Positions 16,442-25,144 are shown, counted from the first letter of the stretch. The stretch is DNA of 35,549 nt from Dehalococcoidia bacterium (GCA_009841045.1 VXMO01000060.1:1-35549), one strand, 5' to 3'. Notes: generated by a model from the sequence alone, not told the origin. Numbers and translations: made by a program.

Positions 16442-16470
16442 CGGTTGGTTGGTATCAAAATTGAGGCTTT

Positions 16471-16497
16471 AGATTCTTCGCTTCGCTCAGAATGACA
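16471..16497. repeat. Short repeat, type B copy 1
   Basis: AGATTCTTCGCTTCGCTCAG then AATGACA. Same unit as at 25518, 25945 and 31711. Confidence 0.7.
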
Positions 16498-16513
16498 TCT
16501 CTGTGGGAGGAGG

Positions 16514-17893
16514 TTAGCGTGGGCGCGGCGCGGGGGCGGGGTCCTTGTCGGCAGACTGGGCTGTTGCGAATCCAGTGGCGAATTGAGGTGTGGGGCGGCG
16601 GATGAGCATCGTCAGCGGCCCGGCGAGGAAGGCCAGCACTGCGAATCCCAGGAACAGGGGGCGATATGTCCCCAGTTCCTCAAACACGATGCTCGCGATG
16701 AGCGGCGACAAGGCAAAGCCCGCCTCAGTGGTCATTGTCAACATGCCCTGCAGCGCGCCAAAGGAGTTGCGGCCAAAGAGGTAGCCCTGAAGCGCCATCC
16801 GCGCGACGATCGTCCCTCCGAAACCGAACCCCCACAACACGAGGAAGAGGACGAGCGTCCATTCGCGCGCGGGATCGATCTGGGAGAGCATGAGCACAGC
16901 AGCCGCCTGCACGCAGAACGCAAGCGCAGTGACCCGCCTCTTGTCATACAGATCGGCAAGGACCCCGAACAGGAGCCGACCCACCATTGTTCCAAGCGGC
17001 AGGAGCGGCAAGAAGAACGCCGCAGCCTCACGCTCGATTCCGATGCTGCCCATGTAGGGCACCCAATGCACGGTCAAGGTCGCGATCGTCAGGAATGTCA
17101 GGGCTGAACAAATCGCCATCAACCAGAATGCCTGGGTACGCAGCGCCTGCATGGCCGTGGTGGTCATCTCGGCGTCGTCCGACATCTCCGCGCCCGGGCT
17201 GACCTCCAGCGGGGGATAGTCAGCGCCATCGGGATAGAGGCCCATGTTCTCAGGGCGGTGGCGGAAGATGAGGATGGTGAGCGGCATGAGGAACAGGAAC
17301 ATCACACCAAGAAGGAAGAAGGCGTCCCGCCACCCCAGGCCGTCGAATTCAAATCCGAGGATAATCCCGCCGTCGATCAGCCAGTACAGGGGCGGGGCAA
17401 GGAGACCGGCAAGCGCAAATCCCAGTGAGTAGGTCCCGAGCGCGCGACCTCTAGCACGCACGAACCAGTTGGCCACCGTGGGCCCGACGGAAAGCCAGAT
17501 ACCCATGGAGCCGAGGTTCAGCAGCGAGAACCATAGGTAGAACATGGGGAGGCTCTGAACGTAGTGGAGCATTATCATGCTCGCGGCGACGATGACCATG
17601 CCCGCGCCGATCAGCGGCCGGGGTCCGATCCGGTCGAACAGCCCGCCCAGGAACGGCGAAATCACGCCGATGACGACGCCCATGATGGGGTAAGCGATGG
17701 TCAGCTCGGTCTTGGTCCATCCCATTTCATCCGTGACGGGGTCCAGGACAAGAGTGAAACCGTAGAACAGGATGCCGCCCTGGAGGATGTTCAGGATGAC
17801 GGCGGCGATGACGATCCACCAGCCGTAGAAGATCAACGGCTTCTTCTTGCGAACGATGACGCCATGCGGGGGCATGCCGTTAGAGGAGGCCAT
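16514..17893 (-). CDS. MFS transporter, oxalate/formate antiporter-like group, copy 2
   Basis: A 459-residue 12-helix carrier, tandem paralog of the gene at 14937. It shares the FYGWWIV start, the LFDRIGPRPLIGAG loop, FRHRPENMGLYPDGADYPPLE between the two halves, and MALQGYLFGRNSFGALQGML in the second half. The differences are mostly conservative, so the two probably handle related organic acids. ATG 17893 has only the sequence CTATGGTACGCC on its upstream side (minus strand GGCGTACCATAG), identical to copy 1. It is divergent from the third MFS gene, with about 60 bp between the starts that must hold both promoters. Confidence 0.88.
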   Translation of the reverse strand: MASSNGMPPHGVIVRKKKPLIFYGWWIVIAAVILNILQGGILFYGFTLVLDPVTDEMGWTKTELTIAYPIMGVVIGVISPFLGGLFDRIGPRPLIGAGMVIVAASMIMLHYVQSLPMFYLWFSLLNLGSMGIWLSVGPTVANWFVRARGRALGTYSLGFALAGLLAPPLYWLIDGGIILGFEFDGLGWRDAFFLLGVMFLFLMPLTILIFRHRPENMGLYPDGADYPPLEVSPGAEMSDDAEMTTTAMQALRTQAFWLMAICSALTFLTIATLTVHWVPYMGSIGIEREAAAFFLPLLPLGTMVGRLLFGVLADLYDKRRVTALAFCVQAAAVLMLSQIDPAREWTLVLFLVLWGFGFGGTIVARMALQGYLFGRNSFGALQGMLTMTTEAGFALSPLIASIVFEELGTYRPLFLGFAVLAFLAGPLTMLIRRPTPQFATGFATAQSADKDPAPAPRPR

Positions 17894-17955
17894 TCATCTA
17901 TGGTACGCCTTCGTTTTCAGGGTAAGCGGAGGCGGGATGCTACGCTTGATTGAGT

Positions 17956-19320
17956 ATGGGAATGCAGCAACAGCCAGAGCAGCGCCAGCAACCAGAGCGG
18001 CAGGGACAGGGGAGAGGGTCTTTTTTGCGGGCGCCGTTCTCGGTTTTCTACGGTTGGTGGATTGTCGCGAGCTCGCTAACTCTCGCCACTCTTTACAGCG
18101 CGTTCTTTTTCTACGATTTCACGCTGTTCGTGACGCCGATCCGGGAGGAACTGCCGGGCGTTGGCAACGCCATCAACACCGCTTTCTTCATCGCGAGCAT
18201 GAACTCGGCAATCATGTCGCCCGTTTTGGGCGCGATTTTCGACCGGCGCGGGCCTAAGGCGGTTGCGGGGGGAGGCCTGGCGCTCGGCGCGATCGGCTTC
18301 GCGACCATGGGAGTGATGACGGAGCCGTGGCACCTGTACATCGGGTTCACCCTCGCGGGCTTCGGGCCGATTGTCTTTTTCTCTGCGGCCCTGCCGTCCG
18401 TGGTCAACTGGTTCTTCCGGATGCGGGGCCGAGCGATTGGCATCTGCATGTCAGGCCTGGGGCTTGGCGGCTTCCTGACAATCCCGTCCCTGTTCGTGAT
18501 TGAGGAGATCGGCTGGCGCAACACGTTTCTCCTGATGGCAGCCATCATCGCCGTCCTGGTGCCTTTGATGACAATTGTTCTGCGGCATACGCCGGAGCAA
18601 TACGGCATGCGCCCGGACGGCGACCCGCCGACCGTGTCCGCAAGCGGCGTTACCCAGCTTGAGGAGCCTGTGTACGGCCTCACGTTCACGGAGGCCGTGC
18701 GCGCCCCCGTGTTCTGGTTCCTCGGGACGCTCTTCTTCCTAGCCTTTTGGTGCATCGGCGCTCTCACCGTCCACCAATCACCGTTCATGGAGGCGGCGGG
18801 CTATTCGCGAACTGACGCAGCCTTTGCCGTTGGCGCGATGGCCGTCATCACTGTCGTCGGACGCATATTCGCCGGTTGGATGGCAGACGCGACGGACCCG
18901 CGGCGGGCTGCCGTCCTCGCATTCGTCCTGCAGGCAGTGGGCATATCCGCATTCGCGCTCAGCAACCCGGACCAGAACTGGTATCTCGTTGTCTTCCTGC
19001 TCGCCTTCTCGCCCGGGTTTGGCATGATTACCGTCCTCCAGGCAGCGCTCCTTGCAACCTATCTGGGGCGGCGCGCTTTCGGGGTGCTGCAGGGCATCCT
19101 GTGGACGGTCACCGCGCTGGCCGTTTCAGTTGCACCAACCGTCGCCACGTTTGCCGACAACAGCTTGGGCGGGATGCAGAACGGGTTCCTGATGTTCGGT
19201 GCGTTCAGCGCCATCGGCCTGATCCTGGTCTACCTCGTGCTGCCGAGGCCGGGAATCGTGCGGGCGCGCGGGCGGTCGATTGTGCCGCCGCAACCGACAT
19301 CATCGGCGACGGGCGGATAA
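17956..19320 (+). CDS. MFS transporter, oxalate/formate antiporter-like group, copy 3
   Basis: A 454-residue carrier of the same FYGWW-type group but more distant from copies 1 and 2. The N-terminus has a 25-residue Gln/Arg-rich cytoplasmic stretch, then VFYGWWIVASSLTLATL, FDRRGPKAVAGG, WFFRMRGRAIGICMSGLGLGG (motif-C-like region), and AGWMADATDPRRAAVLAF in the second half. ATG 17956 is used; TTG 17950 and ATG 17962 are also in frame. It converges on the gene at 19337 with 16 nt between stops. Substrate unknown; probably a small organic anion. Confidence 0.87.
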   Translation: MGMQQQPEQRQQPERQGQGRGSFLRAPFSVFYGWWIVASSLTLATLYSAFFFYDFTLFVTPIREELPGVGNAINTAFFIASMNSAIMSPVLGAIFDRRGPKAVAGGGLALGAIGFATMGVMTEPWHLYIGFTLAGFGPIVFFSAALPSVVNWFFRMRGRAIGICMSGLGLGGFLTIPSLFVIEEIGWRNTFLLMAAIIAVLVPLMTIVLRHTPEQYGMRPDGDPPTVSASGVTQLEEPVYGLTFTEAVRAPVFWFLGTLFFLAFWCIGALTVHQSPFMEAAGYSRTDAAFAVGAMAVITVVGRIFAGWMADATDPRRAAVLAFVLQAVGISAFALSNPDQNWYLVVFLLAFSPGFGMITVLQAALLATYLGRRAFGVLQGILWTVTALAVSVAPTVATFADNSLGGMQNGFLMFGAFSAIGLILVYLVLPRPGIVRARGRSIVPPQPTSSATGG

Positions 19321-19336
19321 GGATGGCTGGTATCAG

Positions 19337-20884
19337 CTAGTCGGCAGGGGATGACCCGGCGGGGCGTTCGGCGACTGCGGCGGGTGGTCGTCCGGCAGGA
19401 GCTTCTCCGTCCACCGGGGGGCCGCTGTGCCCGTCGGCGACGCCGTTTGGCGGGCCTCCACGCTGAGGGTCTCCCATCGGGGGGCCATGACCGACACCCT
19501 GCACAGCGTCATCGGTCTTCTTGCGCAACGCCGGGAAGAACGAGAGTAGCGCGACCGAGCAGATGAAAAGTCCGAGGCCTGTCAGTGTGACGGCGAACGG
19601 AGCGCCGTATATTTCTGCGATGACACCGGTAACGATCAGCGCGAACGGCTGAAATCCGAATACGATGAGCCGCACGCTCATCACGCGCCCGCGCAGTTGG
19701 TCAGGCGTCAAGACCTGCACCAGAGAGAAGTTGCCCGTCATCACCATCTGGAAGAACCAGCCGGCGACTCCGGCGAAGATGAGCGCGATGATGAACGCGC
19801 CGGAGAGATCGAGTCCGAGCAGGCCGGCGAACCACGTGGCCTGGGCAAAACCGGCGATGAACAAGCCGACGCCGAGTGATCCGGCAACCAGCCACGCCTT
19901 CAACTGATTGACTGAGCTGAACGTGGCGATCAGGAGCGAGCCTATCGTCCCCCCGACGCCGCCCGCCATGCCAAGCCACCCAAGGCCGGTTGGCCCGGCC
20001 TCCAGGATCTCTTCGGCAAAGACCGGAAGGAGCGCCTGATACGGCATACCAAAGAATGTGGCAACCATCCCCATCAGAACAAGGCCAAGCAGAATCTTTC
20101 GCTCTCGTATATGGCGCAGACCTTCGATGATGTTCTCAAAGACGCCGCCTCTTTGCTGCCCTTGTCCCCATGCGGGCGCCGCGTTCAACTTGATCAGCAG
20201 GAACAGAGGCGCGGAGACGCCCACCAATGCCGCGCCGGCAAAGAATGCGAATGACGGCTCAACGTCAAGCAGGAATCCCGCGGCAACCGGGCCCATCAAA
20301 GCGCCGCCGCTGAACATGATTGACGACAGCGCGGTCGCATTTGCAATCAGGTTGGGCGGCACGAGGCTTGGCACGATGGAGAATCGCGCGGGGGAGGACA
20401 GCGCGAACATGGTGCCATGCAGGAGAGACAGCGCCACCAGATGCCAGACCTCAATGAACTCCGTCAGGACGAGCAGCGCCAGCGCGATATGCGTGGCGAA
20501 GTTCGATATCTCGCTGGCAATCAGGATGTGCTTGCGGTTGAACCTATCCGCGATGACGCCGCCCAGTATCGAGAGGAACAGCGCGGGCAACAACGATGCC
20601 GCGCTGACAAGCGTCACCCAGAGGTCTGACGACGTGATGTCAAAAGTCAGCCATCCCCGCGCGATGATCAGCATGAAGAACGACGTTATCGAGAGGATCG
20701 ATCCCGCCCAGTACGCCGTATAGCTTCCGTATCGGAATGGGCGCAGCGCACGGAACGGGCCGCCCCTCTCCGCTTGCGGGGCACCGCCGCTCCATCCACC
20801 GGGTGGACCGCCGGGTCCGTTTGCGGGTGGGCCGCCTGCTGCGGGCGGGCCGCCTCCCGGCCTCTGCCCTGCCTGAGATGCCAT
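19337..20884 (-). CDS. MFS transporter (MFS_3/enterobactin exporter-like) with Pro/Gly-rich tails
   Basis: A 515-residue carrier of the MFS_3 type, with RPFRYGSYTAYWAGSILS entering helix 1 and GGVIADRFNRKHILI as motif A. It is distinct from the oxalate/formate-like genes beside it and related to the gene at 28367. Both ends are unusual: the first 40 residues are almost entirely Gly, Pro, Ala and Gln, and the last 55 are of similar composition, so both cytoplasmic termini look disordered. Such tails are rare in this family. Members are often drug or siderophore exporters, which is family knowledge, not evidence here. Start is ATG 20884. Confidence 0.87.
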   Translation of the reverse strand: MASQAGQRPGGGPPAAGGPPANGPGGPPGGWSGGAPQAERGGPFRALRPFRYGSYTAYWAGSILSITSFFMLIIARGWLTFDITSSDLWVTLVSAASLLPALFLSILGGVIADRFNRKHILIASEISNFATHIALALLVLTEFIEVWHLVALSLLHGTMFALSSPARFSIVPSLVPPNLIANATALSSIMFSGGALMGPVAAGFLLDVEPSFAFFAGAALVGVSAPLFLLIKLNAAPAWGQGQQRGGVFENIIEGLRHIRERKILLGLVLMGMVATFFGMPYQALLPVFAEEILEAGPTGLGWLGMAGGVGGTIGSLLIATFSSVNQLKAWLVAGSLGVGLFIAGFAQATWFAGLLGLDLSGAFIIALIFAGVAGWFFQMVMTGNFSLVQVLTPDQLRGRVMSVRLIVFGFQPFALIVTGVIAEIYGAPFAVTLTGLGLFICSVALLSFFPALRKKTDDAVQGVGHGPPMGDPQRGGPPNGVADGHSGPPVDGEAPAGRPPAAVAERPAGSSPAD

Positions 20885-20992
20885 TTAGAGAGTGTCCTGT
20901 TGCCTAACGAGGTTTATGGGGCTTCCTGTACGACTGTGTCAAGAACATAAGTATACGCCTATTGAGGGCCGAGTTGCGGTTGGGCAAAGGGG

Positions 20993-21976
20993 TTATGACT
21001 GGCCGACGGTGTGGAGAAGGTGCATGAGGTCTGACGGCAGTTCCCTGGTTGCGGAGAGCACTTCCTCAAGCGGGGTAAAGATGGGGGTGGTGCCAGCCTC
21101 GCTCACCATGTGGTGGTCAAGGCCGTTGTTCAGGCATTCAATGGCTGCCGCGCCCAGAACTGTGCCGAGGATCCTGTCCGCCGCAGTTGGCACACCTCCT
21201 CGCTGCAGGTGTCCAAGCACCGTCACACGGTAGTCCACCTGGAGTCGGCCATTGAGCCGTTGCTGCACCTGATCGGCCACTGAGAATGCGCCGCCGGCCT
21301 CGTCGCCCTCCGCCACGACAACAAGCAAACTGCGTTTGCCGCCGCGATGCGCCGCGACGAGGCGACGGCAGAGGACATCGATATCCTCATGCTCTTCGGG
21401 GATAACGATGGCGTCCGCGCCGCCGGAGAGGCCGGCGTAGAGGGCTATCAGGCCGCGCGTTCGTCCCATGACCTCCACGAAGAAGACGCGGCCGCTGGAT
21501 TCGGCGGTGTCGCGGATTCGATCCATCGCCTCAACGGCGGCGTTCACGGCGGTGTCAAAGCCGATGCACATATCCGCGCCAGCGATATCGTTGTCGATGG
21601 TGGCGGGGACGGCAACGATCTTGCAGCCGTGTTCCTCATGGAGCTTTTGTCCGGCTCTCAGTGTTCCCTCACCGCCGATGACGACAAGGCCATCAAGCTC
21701 GGACGCGGCCATTTGTTCCGCAGCGCGGGAGCGTCCATCCTCGGTCTCGATTTCCGGTGCGCGGGCGGTGCCGAGGATGGTGCCACCACGCTGGAGGATA
21801 TGGGCGACGGATTTTGGGCCGAGTCGCTGGAAGTCGCCGCGCATAAGGCCGTCAAAGCCATTGCGAACGCCGAGGCTGCGGATGCCAACGGATGCAGCGG
21901 CACGGACGACGGCGCGAATCGCCGCGTTCATGCCGGACGCGTCTCCCCCGCTGGTGAGAATGCCGATCTGTCGCAT
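20993..21976 (-). CDS. pfkA: 6-phosphofructokinase
   Basis: A 327-residue PfkA-type enzyme that phosphorylates fructose 6-phosphate. Motifs: ILTSGGDASGMNAAIRAVVR at the N-terminus, PATIDNDIAGADMCIGFDTA with the catalytic Asp128 (E. coli Asp127), VEVMGRTRGLIALYAGLSGG, VVAEGDEAGG and TVLGHLQRGGVPTAADRILG. The ATP-site loop is GGEGT, so the metal-binding Asp103 of E. coli PfkA is Glu103; the following Gly of ATP enzymes is kept, which argues against a PPi enzyme (GGDD). ATG 21976 best fits family starts; ATG 21994 is an alternative. It lies 60 nt after hepT. Confidence 0.94.
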   Translation of the reverse strand: MRQIGILTSGGDASGMNAAIRAVVRAAASVGIRSLGVRNGFDGLMRGDFQRLGPKSVAHILQRGGTILGTARAPEIETEDGRSRAAEQMAASELDGLVVIGGEGTLRAGQKLHEEHGCKIVAVPATIDNDIAGADMCIGFDTAVNAAVEAMDRIRDTAESSGRVFFVEVMGRTRGLIALYAGLSGGADAIVIPEEHEDIDVLCRRLVAAHRGGKRSLLVVVAEGDEAGGAFSVADQVQQRLNGRLQVDYRVTVLGHLQRGGVPTAADRILGTVLGAAAIECLNNGLDHHMVSEAGTTPIFTPLEEVLSATRELPSDLMHLLHTVGQS

Positions 21977-22037
21977 CGCGTTTGTTCGTCCCATTGTAGA
22001 CACGGGGTCAAGGGGAGTGGGGGGTTAGAGCCGGGAG

Positions 22038-22382
22038 CTATTCTGCTTCTCTCAGGAGGGTGGCTACTTCGTTGCGGAGGGTGGGCAGGCTGTTGCGCAG
22101 GACATCCCAGACGAGCCTATTGTCGACATCGGCATATGCATGAATCAGGATGTTTCGGAAGGCTATGATGCGCTCGTAGCGCGTCATCCTTTGCGCGGTG
22201 GCAAGGTCAATCCGCGTCAGCGCATTGACGGCCTCGCCGATAATCTCAAATTGGCGCTCCACTGCGGAGCGCAGCATTGCGTCATCCTCGTAGTCAGCAA
22301 ATGACTTTGACGCGATGAACTCGCCGAGGAGGTCGCATGCGCGCCGGACATCCTCAAGGAGTTTGCGGGCGTCAGGGTGCAT
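22038..22382 (-). CDS. hepT: HepT-type HEPN ribonuclease toxin
   Basis: A 114-residue HEPN toxin of the HepT/DUF86 family, an RNase whose partner MntA inactivates it by AMPylation. The catalytic R-x4-H-x-Y motif is complete: Arg76, His81 and Tyr83 in FRNILIHAYADV. Helices are of the usual length. ATG 22382 overlaps the mntA stop by 11 nt, the standard arrangement, and is preferred to 22445, which would place 21 extra residues inside mntA. It is co-directional with pfkA downstream. Confidence 0.92.
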   Translation of the reverse strand: MHPDARKLLEDVRRACDLLGEFIASKSFADYEDDAMLRSAVERQFEIIGEAVNALTRIDLATAQRMTRYERIIAFRNILIHAYADVDNRLVWDVLRNSLPTLRNEVATLLREAE

Positions 22383-22680
22383 AGAGTTCTGTCCTCGTTC
22401 TCTTGATGGACTCAAGGAAGTGTGGGTTTCGGATGGCGGATTCAACGACCAGATCCACCGGTTTACCGAAGAGCCGCTTCAGGGCATCCAGCAACCCAAA
22501 ATAGGCATCCGCGTAGTTGTCGATTGCCTCAGGCTTGAACTCAACGAGGAAGTCAAGGTCATGTGGGGCATCGTCGTCCTGGAGTGAGGCGGAGGAGCCG
22601 AAAAGGGAGAGGGTCTGCACACGGTAGTCGATGCAAAGCCGCCGGATTTCGTCGGAATGTTGTTCAATGGCTGGAATCAT
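22372..22680 (-). CDS. mntA: MntA-type nucleotidyltransferase antitoxin
   Basis: A 102-residue minimal nucleotidyltransferase; MntA adds AMP to HepT Tyr to neutralise it. The active site is visible as Gly28-Ser29 followed by Asp41 and Asp43 in HDLDFLVEF, and a third acid at Asp76 in GKPVDLVVE. The GS to DxD spacing is eleven residues, one more than the usual ten. ATG 22680 has GGGAGAAAGG upstream and is preferred to the TTG at 22701. With hepT it forms a complete antitoxin-toxin operon. Confidence 0.91.
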   Translation of the reverse strand: MIPAIEQHSDEIRRLCIDYRVQTLSLFGSSASLQDDDAPHDLDFLVEFKPEAIDNYADAYFGLLDALKRLFGKPVDLVVESAIRNPHFLESIKRTRTELYAP

Positions 22681-22746
22681 AGCGTGGGGCCTTTCTCCCA
22701 AGGGGTCTTTGGAGAGGGCGGGGTACGGGCATTGTACAGAGCGCTC

Positions 22747-24009
22747 TCAGTCGCGGGCGAGGGCCCAGCCGCGGAGTTCAAACATGGCGGTGCGGGCGAC
22801 GCGGAGTTTGAAGTCGAGGCGCTGGGCGGGGTAGCGGCCTTCGCGCATCTTGTGGCCGCTTTCATCAGAGATGCCGATGTAGGCGAGGCCGACGGGCTTG
22901 CCTTCAAGCTCACCAGGGCCTGCAACGCCGGTGATGCCGACGCCGATGGTCGCGCCGGAGCGTTCGCGGGCGGCGTCCGCCATGGCGATGGCGCATTCGC
23001 CGGAGACTGCTCCGTGTTTCTCAATGATCTCGGCGGGGACGCCCATGGCGATCTTCATCTCGTTGGTGTAGGTGACGTAGGCGGCGCGGAAGTAGGCGGA
23101 CGCGCCGGGGGCGTCCGTGAGGATGTTGGCGAGGTTGCCGCCGGTGCAGGATTCCATGGTGGCGACGCTCAGGCCGCGTTCCGTGTAGACGCGCCGGATG
23201 ACGGCTTCAAGGGTGTCGTCGTCCTGTCCCCAAAGGTGGGCGGCGAGGCGGTCTTTGACCTCATCCTCGACGGGGGTAATGAGTTGCGACGCATCGAGTT
23301 CAGTTGACGCGCGGGCCGTGAGGCGGATATGGATGCCGTCCGACTTCGCATAGACGCCGATGGTGGGGTTGAGGCCGTGGAGCAGCTCGCCCAGCCGTTC
23401 ATCGACACTCGCCTCGCTGAGGCCGAACGTCTTGATGGTGCGGGAGTGGATGACGGCGTCGTTGCCCATGAGTTGGAGGCGCAGGCGCGGCAGGGCCTGT
23501 TCCTCCCACATGCCGTACATCTCACGGGGCACGCCGGGCATGACGATGATGATTTTTTTGTTCCGCTGAACCCACCATCCGGGGGCTGTGCCGCGTGGGT
23601 TGGGGATGGCTTCGGCGGACGGGATGAGCATGGTCTGCTTGAGGTTGCGTTCTGCCATGGCGATGCCACGCCGATCAAAGAACTCGCGCAGCTCCTTTTC
23701 GAGCGTGGGGTCGGGATAGAGTTCCTCACCGAGGAATTGGGCGATGGCTTCACGAGTGACATCGTCCTCCGTGGGGCCGAGGCCGCCCGTGGCTACGACG
23801 ACGTCAGATCGATCCCACGCTTCTTCAAAGACACGGGCAAGCCGGTCGAGGTTGTCGCCGACGGTGGTAACGCGGTAGTTTCCTACGCCGATGCCGGGGA
23901 GTTGAGAGGCGAGGTAGTTCGCGTTAGTGTCTACGAGCGCGCCAAGCAGGATCTCCGTGCCAATGGAGATAATCTCTCCACGCAGCACTTCAACATCATT
24001 TGTGCTCAT
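22747..24009 (-). CDS. cinA: CinA family protein (NMN amidohydrolase/ADP-ribose pyrophosphatase)
   Basis: A 420-residue two-domain CinA. The N-terminal COG1058/MoaB-like part has EIISIGTEILLGALVDTNANYLA and ATGGLGPTEDDVTREA, MPGVPREMYGMWEE. The C-terminal CinA (PncC-type) part has the catalytic segment MESCTGGNLAN with ESCTGG, GASAYFRAAYVTYTNEMK and GVGITGVAGPGELEGKPVG. In bacteria this domain deamidates nicotinamide mononucleotide for NAD recycling, and the N-terminal domain cleaves ADP-ribose. Length is normal. A purine-rich GGAGGAGGG lies about eight bases before ATG. It is divergent from the Yip1-like gene. Confidence 0.95.
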   Translation of the reverse strand: MSTNDVEVLRGEIISIGTEILLGALVDTNANYLASQLPGIGVGNYRVTTVGDNLDRLARVFEEAWDRSDVVVATGGLGPTEDDVTREAIAQFLGEELYPDPTLEKELREFFDRRGIAMAERNLKQTMLIPSAEAIPNPRGTAPGWWVQRNKKIIIVMPGVPREMYGMWEEQALPRLRLQLMGNDAVIHSRTIKTFGLSEASVDERLGELLHGLNPTIGVYAKSDGIHIRLTARASTELDASQLITPVEDEVKDRLAAHLWGQDDDTLEAVIRRVYTERGLSVATMESCTGGNLANILTDAPGASAYFRAAYVTYTNEMKIAMGVPAEIIEKHGAVSGECAIAMADAARERSGATIGVGITGVAGPGELEGKPVGLAYIGISDESGHKMREGRYPAQRLDFKLRVARTAMFELRGWALARD

Positions 24010-24096
24010 CGGCGCGATGCCCTCCTCCGACTCGTTCGGCTCCGTTCCTATACTCTAACGATATGTTCTTTTCTCGGTTCACGATTGGAGTTGGCA

Positions 24097-24666
24097 GTGG
24101 TAGGGCCGCCTGATAGTCTCCACGTTCGGATGATTCGATCCGCCCTGGGCGATGCGCTGCTGTACGAGGAGTTGCGGCAAGACCCGGGGGCGATCCGGCA
24201 GGCGGTATTCGTCGTCGTCCTGGTGTCTATAGTCCACGGCATTGCGGCGTCACTTGGGACGCTTTACGCCGAGGGCGATCTGACGGCGTCAAACGTGTTC
24301 ATCTCCTCTGCCATCTTCACGGGGCTGGGATGGACGCTCTCGGCTCTGTTCTCTTATATGATCGTGTCCGTGATTGCAGGGACGTCCGCGGCGGGTTTCC
24401 TTGGCGGGACCTTCCTGCAGTTCATCCGGAGCGTGGGTTTCACTGCAACGCCCGCCCTGCTGATGATTCTCGTCCTCGTGCCGGCGATTGGCGACGTGGC
24501 GGCGCTTGCCGCGATCTTCTGGATTGCGACTGCCATGATGATTGCGACACGTGAGTCGTTGTCGTGCAGCATGCCACTCGCTGCGGCGGCGGTGATCATC
24601 GGGACGATAGTCGGTCGGGTCATCACGGGACTGACTGTGGTCCTCATCTTTGGGCCTGTGACGTAA
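24097..24666 (+). CDS. Yip1-like membrane protein
   Basis: A 189-residue integral membrane protein that resembles the bacterial Yip1 domain family, function unknown. A short cytoplasmic helix (MIRSALGDALLYEELRQDPGAIRQ) precedes about five hydrophobic segments; the GxSxxGFLGGTFLQFIRSVGFTATPALLMIL loop between helices 2 and 3 is the typical Yip1 pattern, as is PAIGDVAALAAIFWIATAMMIATRE. GTG 24097 is chosen since GGAG lies six bases before it; ATG 24130 is the alternative. The stop overlaps the ATG of the next gene (TAATG), so they are co-translated. Confidence 0.78.
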   Translation: MVGPPDSLHVRMIRSALGDALLYEELRQDPGAIRQAVFVVVLVSIVHGIAASLGTLYAEGDLTASNVFISSAIFTGLGWTLSALFSYMIVSVIAGTSAAGFLGGTFLQFIRSVGFTATPALLMILVLVPAIGDVAALAAIFWIATAMMIATRESLSCSMPLAAAAVIIGTIVGRVITGLTVVLIFGPVT

Positions 24667-24953
24667 TGACAGACTCTCCCACACCGCGCAGGTGGGGGCG
24701 CGTTGCGGACGTTATCGAGGGCGGCGTGATCTATATGGAGGACGCGGAGCGGTTGGTGCTGTCGGGCGTTTCGCTGCCGAGCAACCCCGATCGACGCGGG
24801 CAGGCGGAAGCGTACCTCTCAGAGCTTGTGGCGGATACAATAGTGTTTTATGAGGCGACGGAATCGGACAGTCTCGGCAGGCTGAAAGCAGAGGTGTGGG
24901 TGGGCGATGTCAACGTCAACGATGCGCTCCGCGCCCGGGGCTACGTCGACTGA
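24666..24953 (+). CDS. Minimal thermonuclease-fold (SNase-like) protein, probably inactive
   Basis: A 95-residue protein whose pattern fits a shortened staphylococcal nuclease (SNase) OB fold: GRVADVIEGGVIYMEDAER (strands 1-2), LVLSGVSLPSN where active enzymes have vRLaGIdtPE, then AEAYLSELVADTIVFYEA and DSLGRLKAEVWVGDVNVNDALRARGY near the C-terminus. The catalytic Arg and Glu of the first loop are absent (Val and Ser instead); the DxxGR segment that carries the other active-site Arg is kept. It is therefore likely non-catalytic or a binding module. Similarity is by pattern only. It is translationally coupled to the Yip1-like gene. Confidence 0.6.
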   Translation: MTDSPTPRRWGRVADVIEGGVIYMEDAERLVLSGVSLPSNPDRRGQAEAYLSELVADTIVFYEATESDSLGRLKAEVWVGDVNVNDALRARGYVD

Positions 24954-24960
24954 GGGCGGC

Positions 24961-25080
24961 GTGACCGCTGCATGGCGACGCGCGCACCGATTCGTTTCTA
25001 CGGTTCTGTTCGGCGCGGAGGCGGCTCAGGCACTGGACTCCCGTGACGTTGACTCCTATTTCCGCACGACCGAGGGTTGA
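24961..25080 (+). CDS. Possible 39-residue ORF after the nuclease-fold gene
   Basis: GTG 24961 opens a short frame (about 39 residues, MTAAWRRAHRF, ending in DSRDVDSYFRTTEG) eight bases after the previous stop. Spacing and direction suit co-translation, but the composition is ordinary, no family is recognised and the frame could be chance. A 71-residue frame on the other strand overlaps it (24916-25131) and is no better supported. Confidence 0.2.
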   Translation: MTAAWRRAHRFVSTVLFGAEAAQALDSRDVDSYFRTTEG

Positions 25081-25144
25081 CCGGATGATATCGGCCTCGC
25101 AGTTCGCGATATCTATAACACGGCGGGGCACACCGGGCGTGTAA

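Noticed and set aside
21347-22168. Open frame of 273 codons opposite pfkA.
   Set aside because: Asp/Gly-rich antisense translation; pfkA motifs on the other strand are complete.
23329-24096. N-terminal extension of the Yip1-like frame back through cinA.
   Set aside because: It would be read antisense across cinA; the GTG 24097 start has its own ribosome site and lies after the divergent cinA start.
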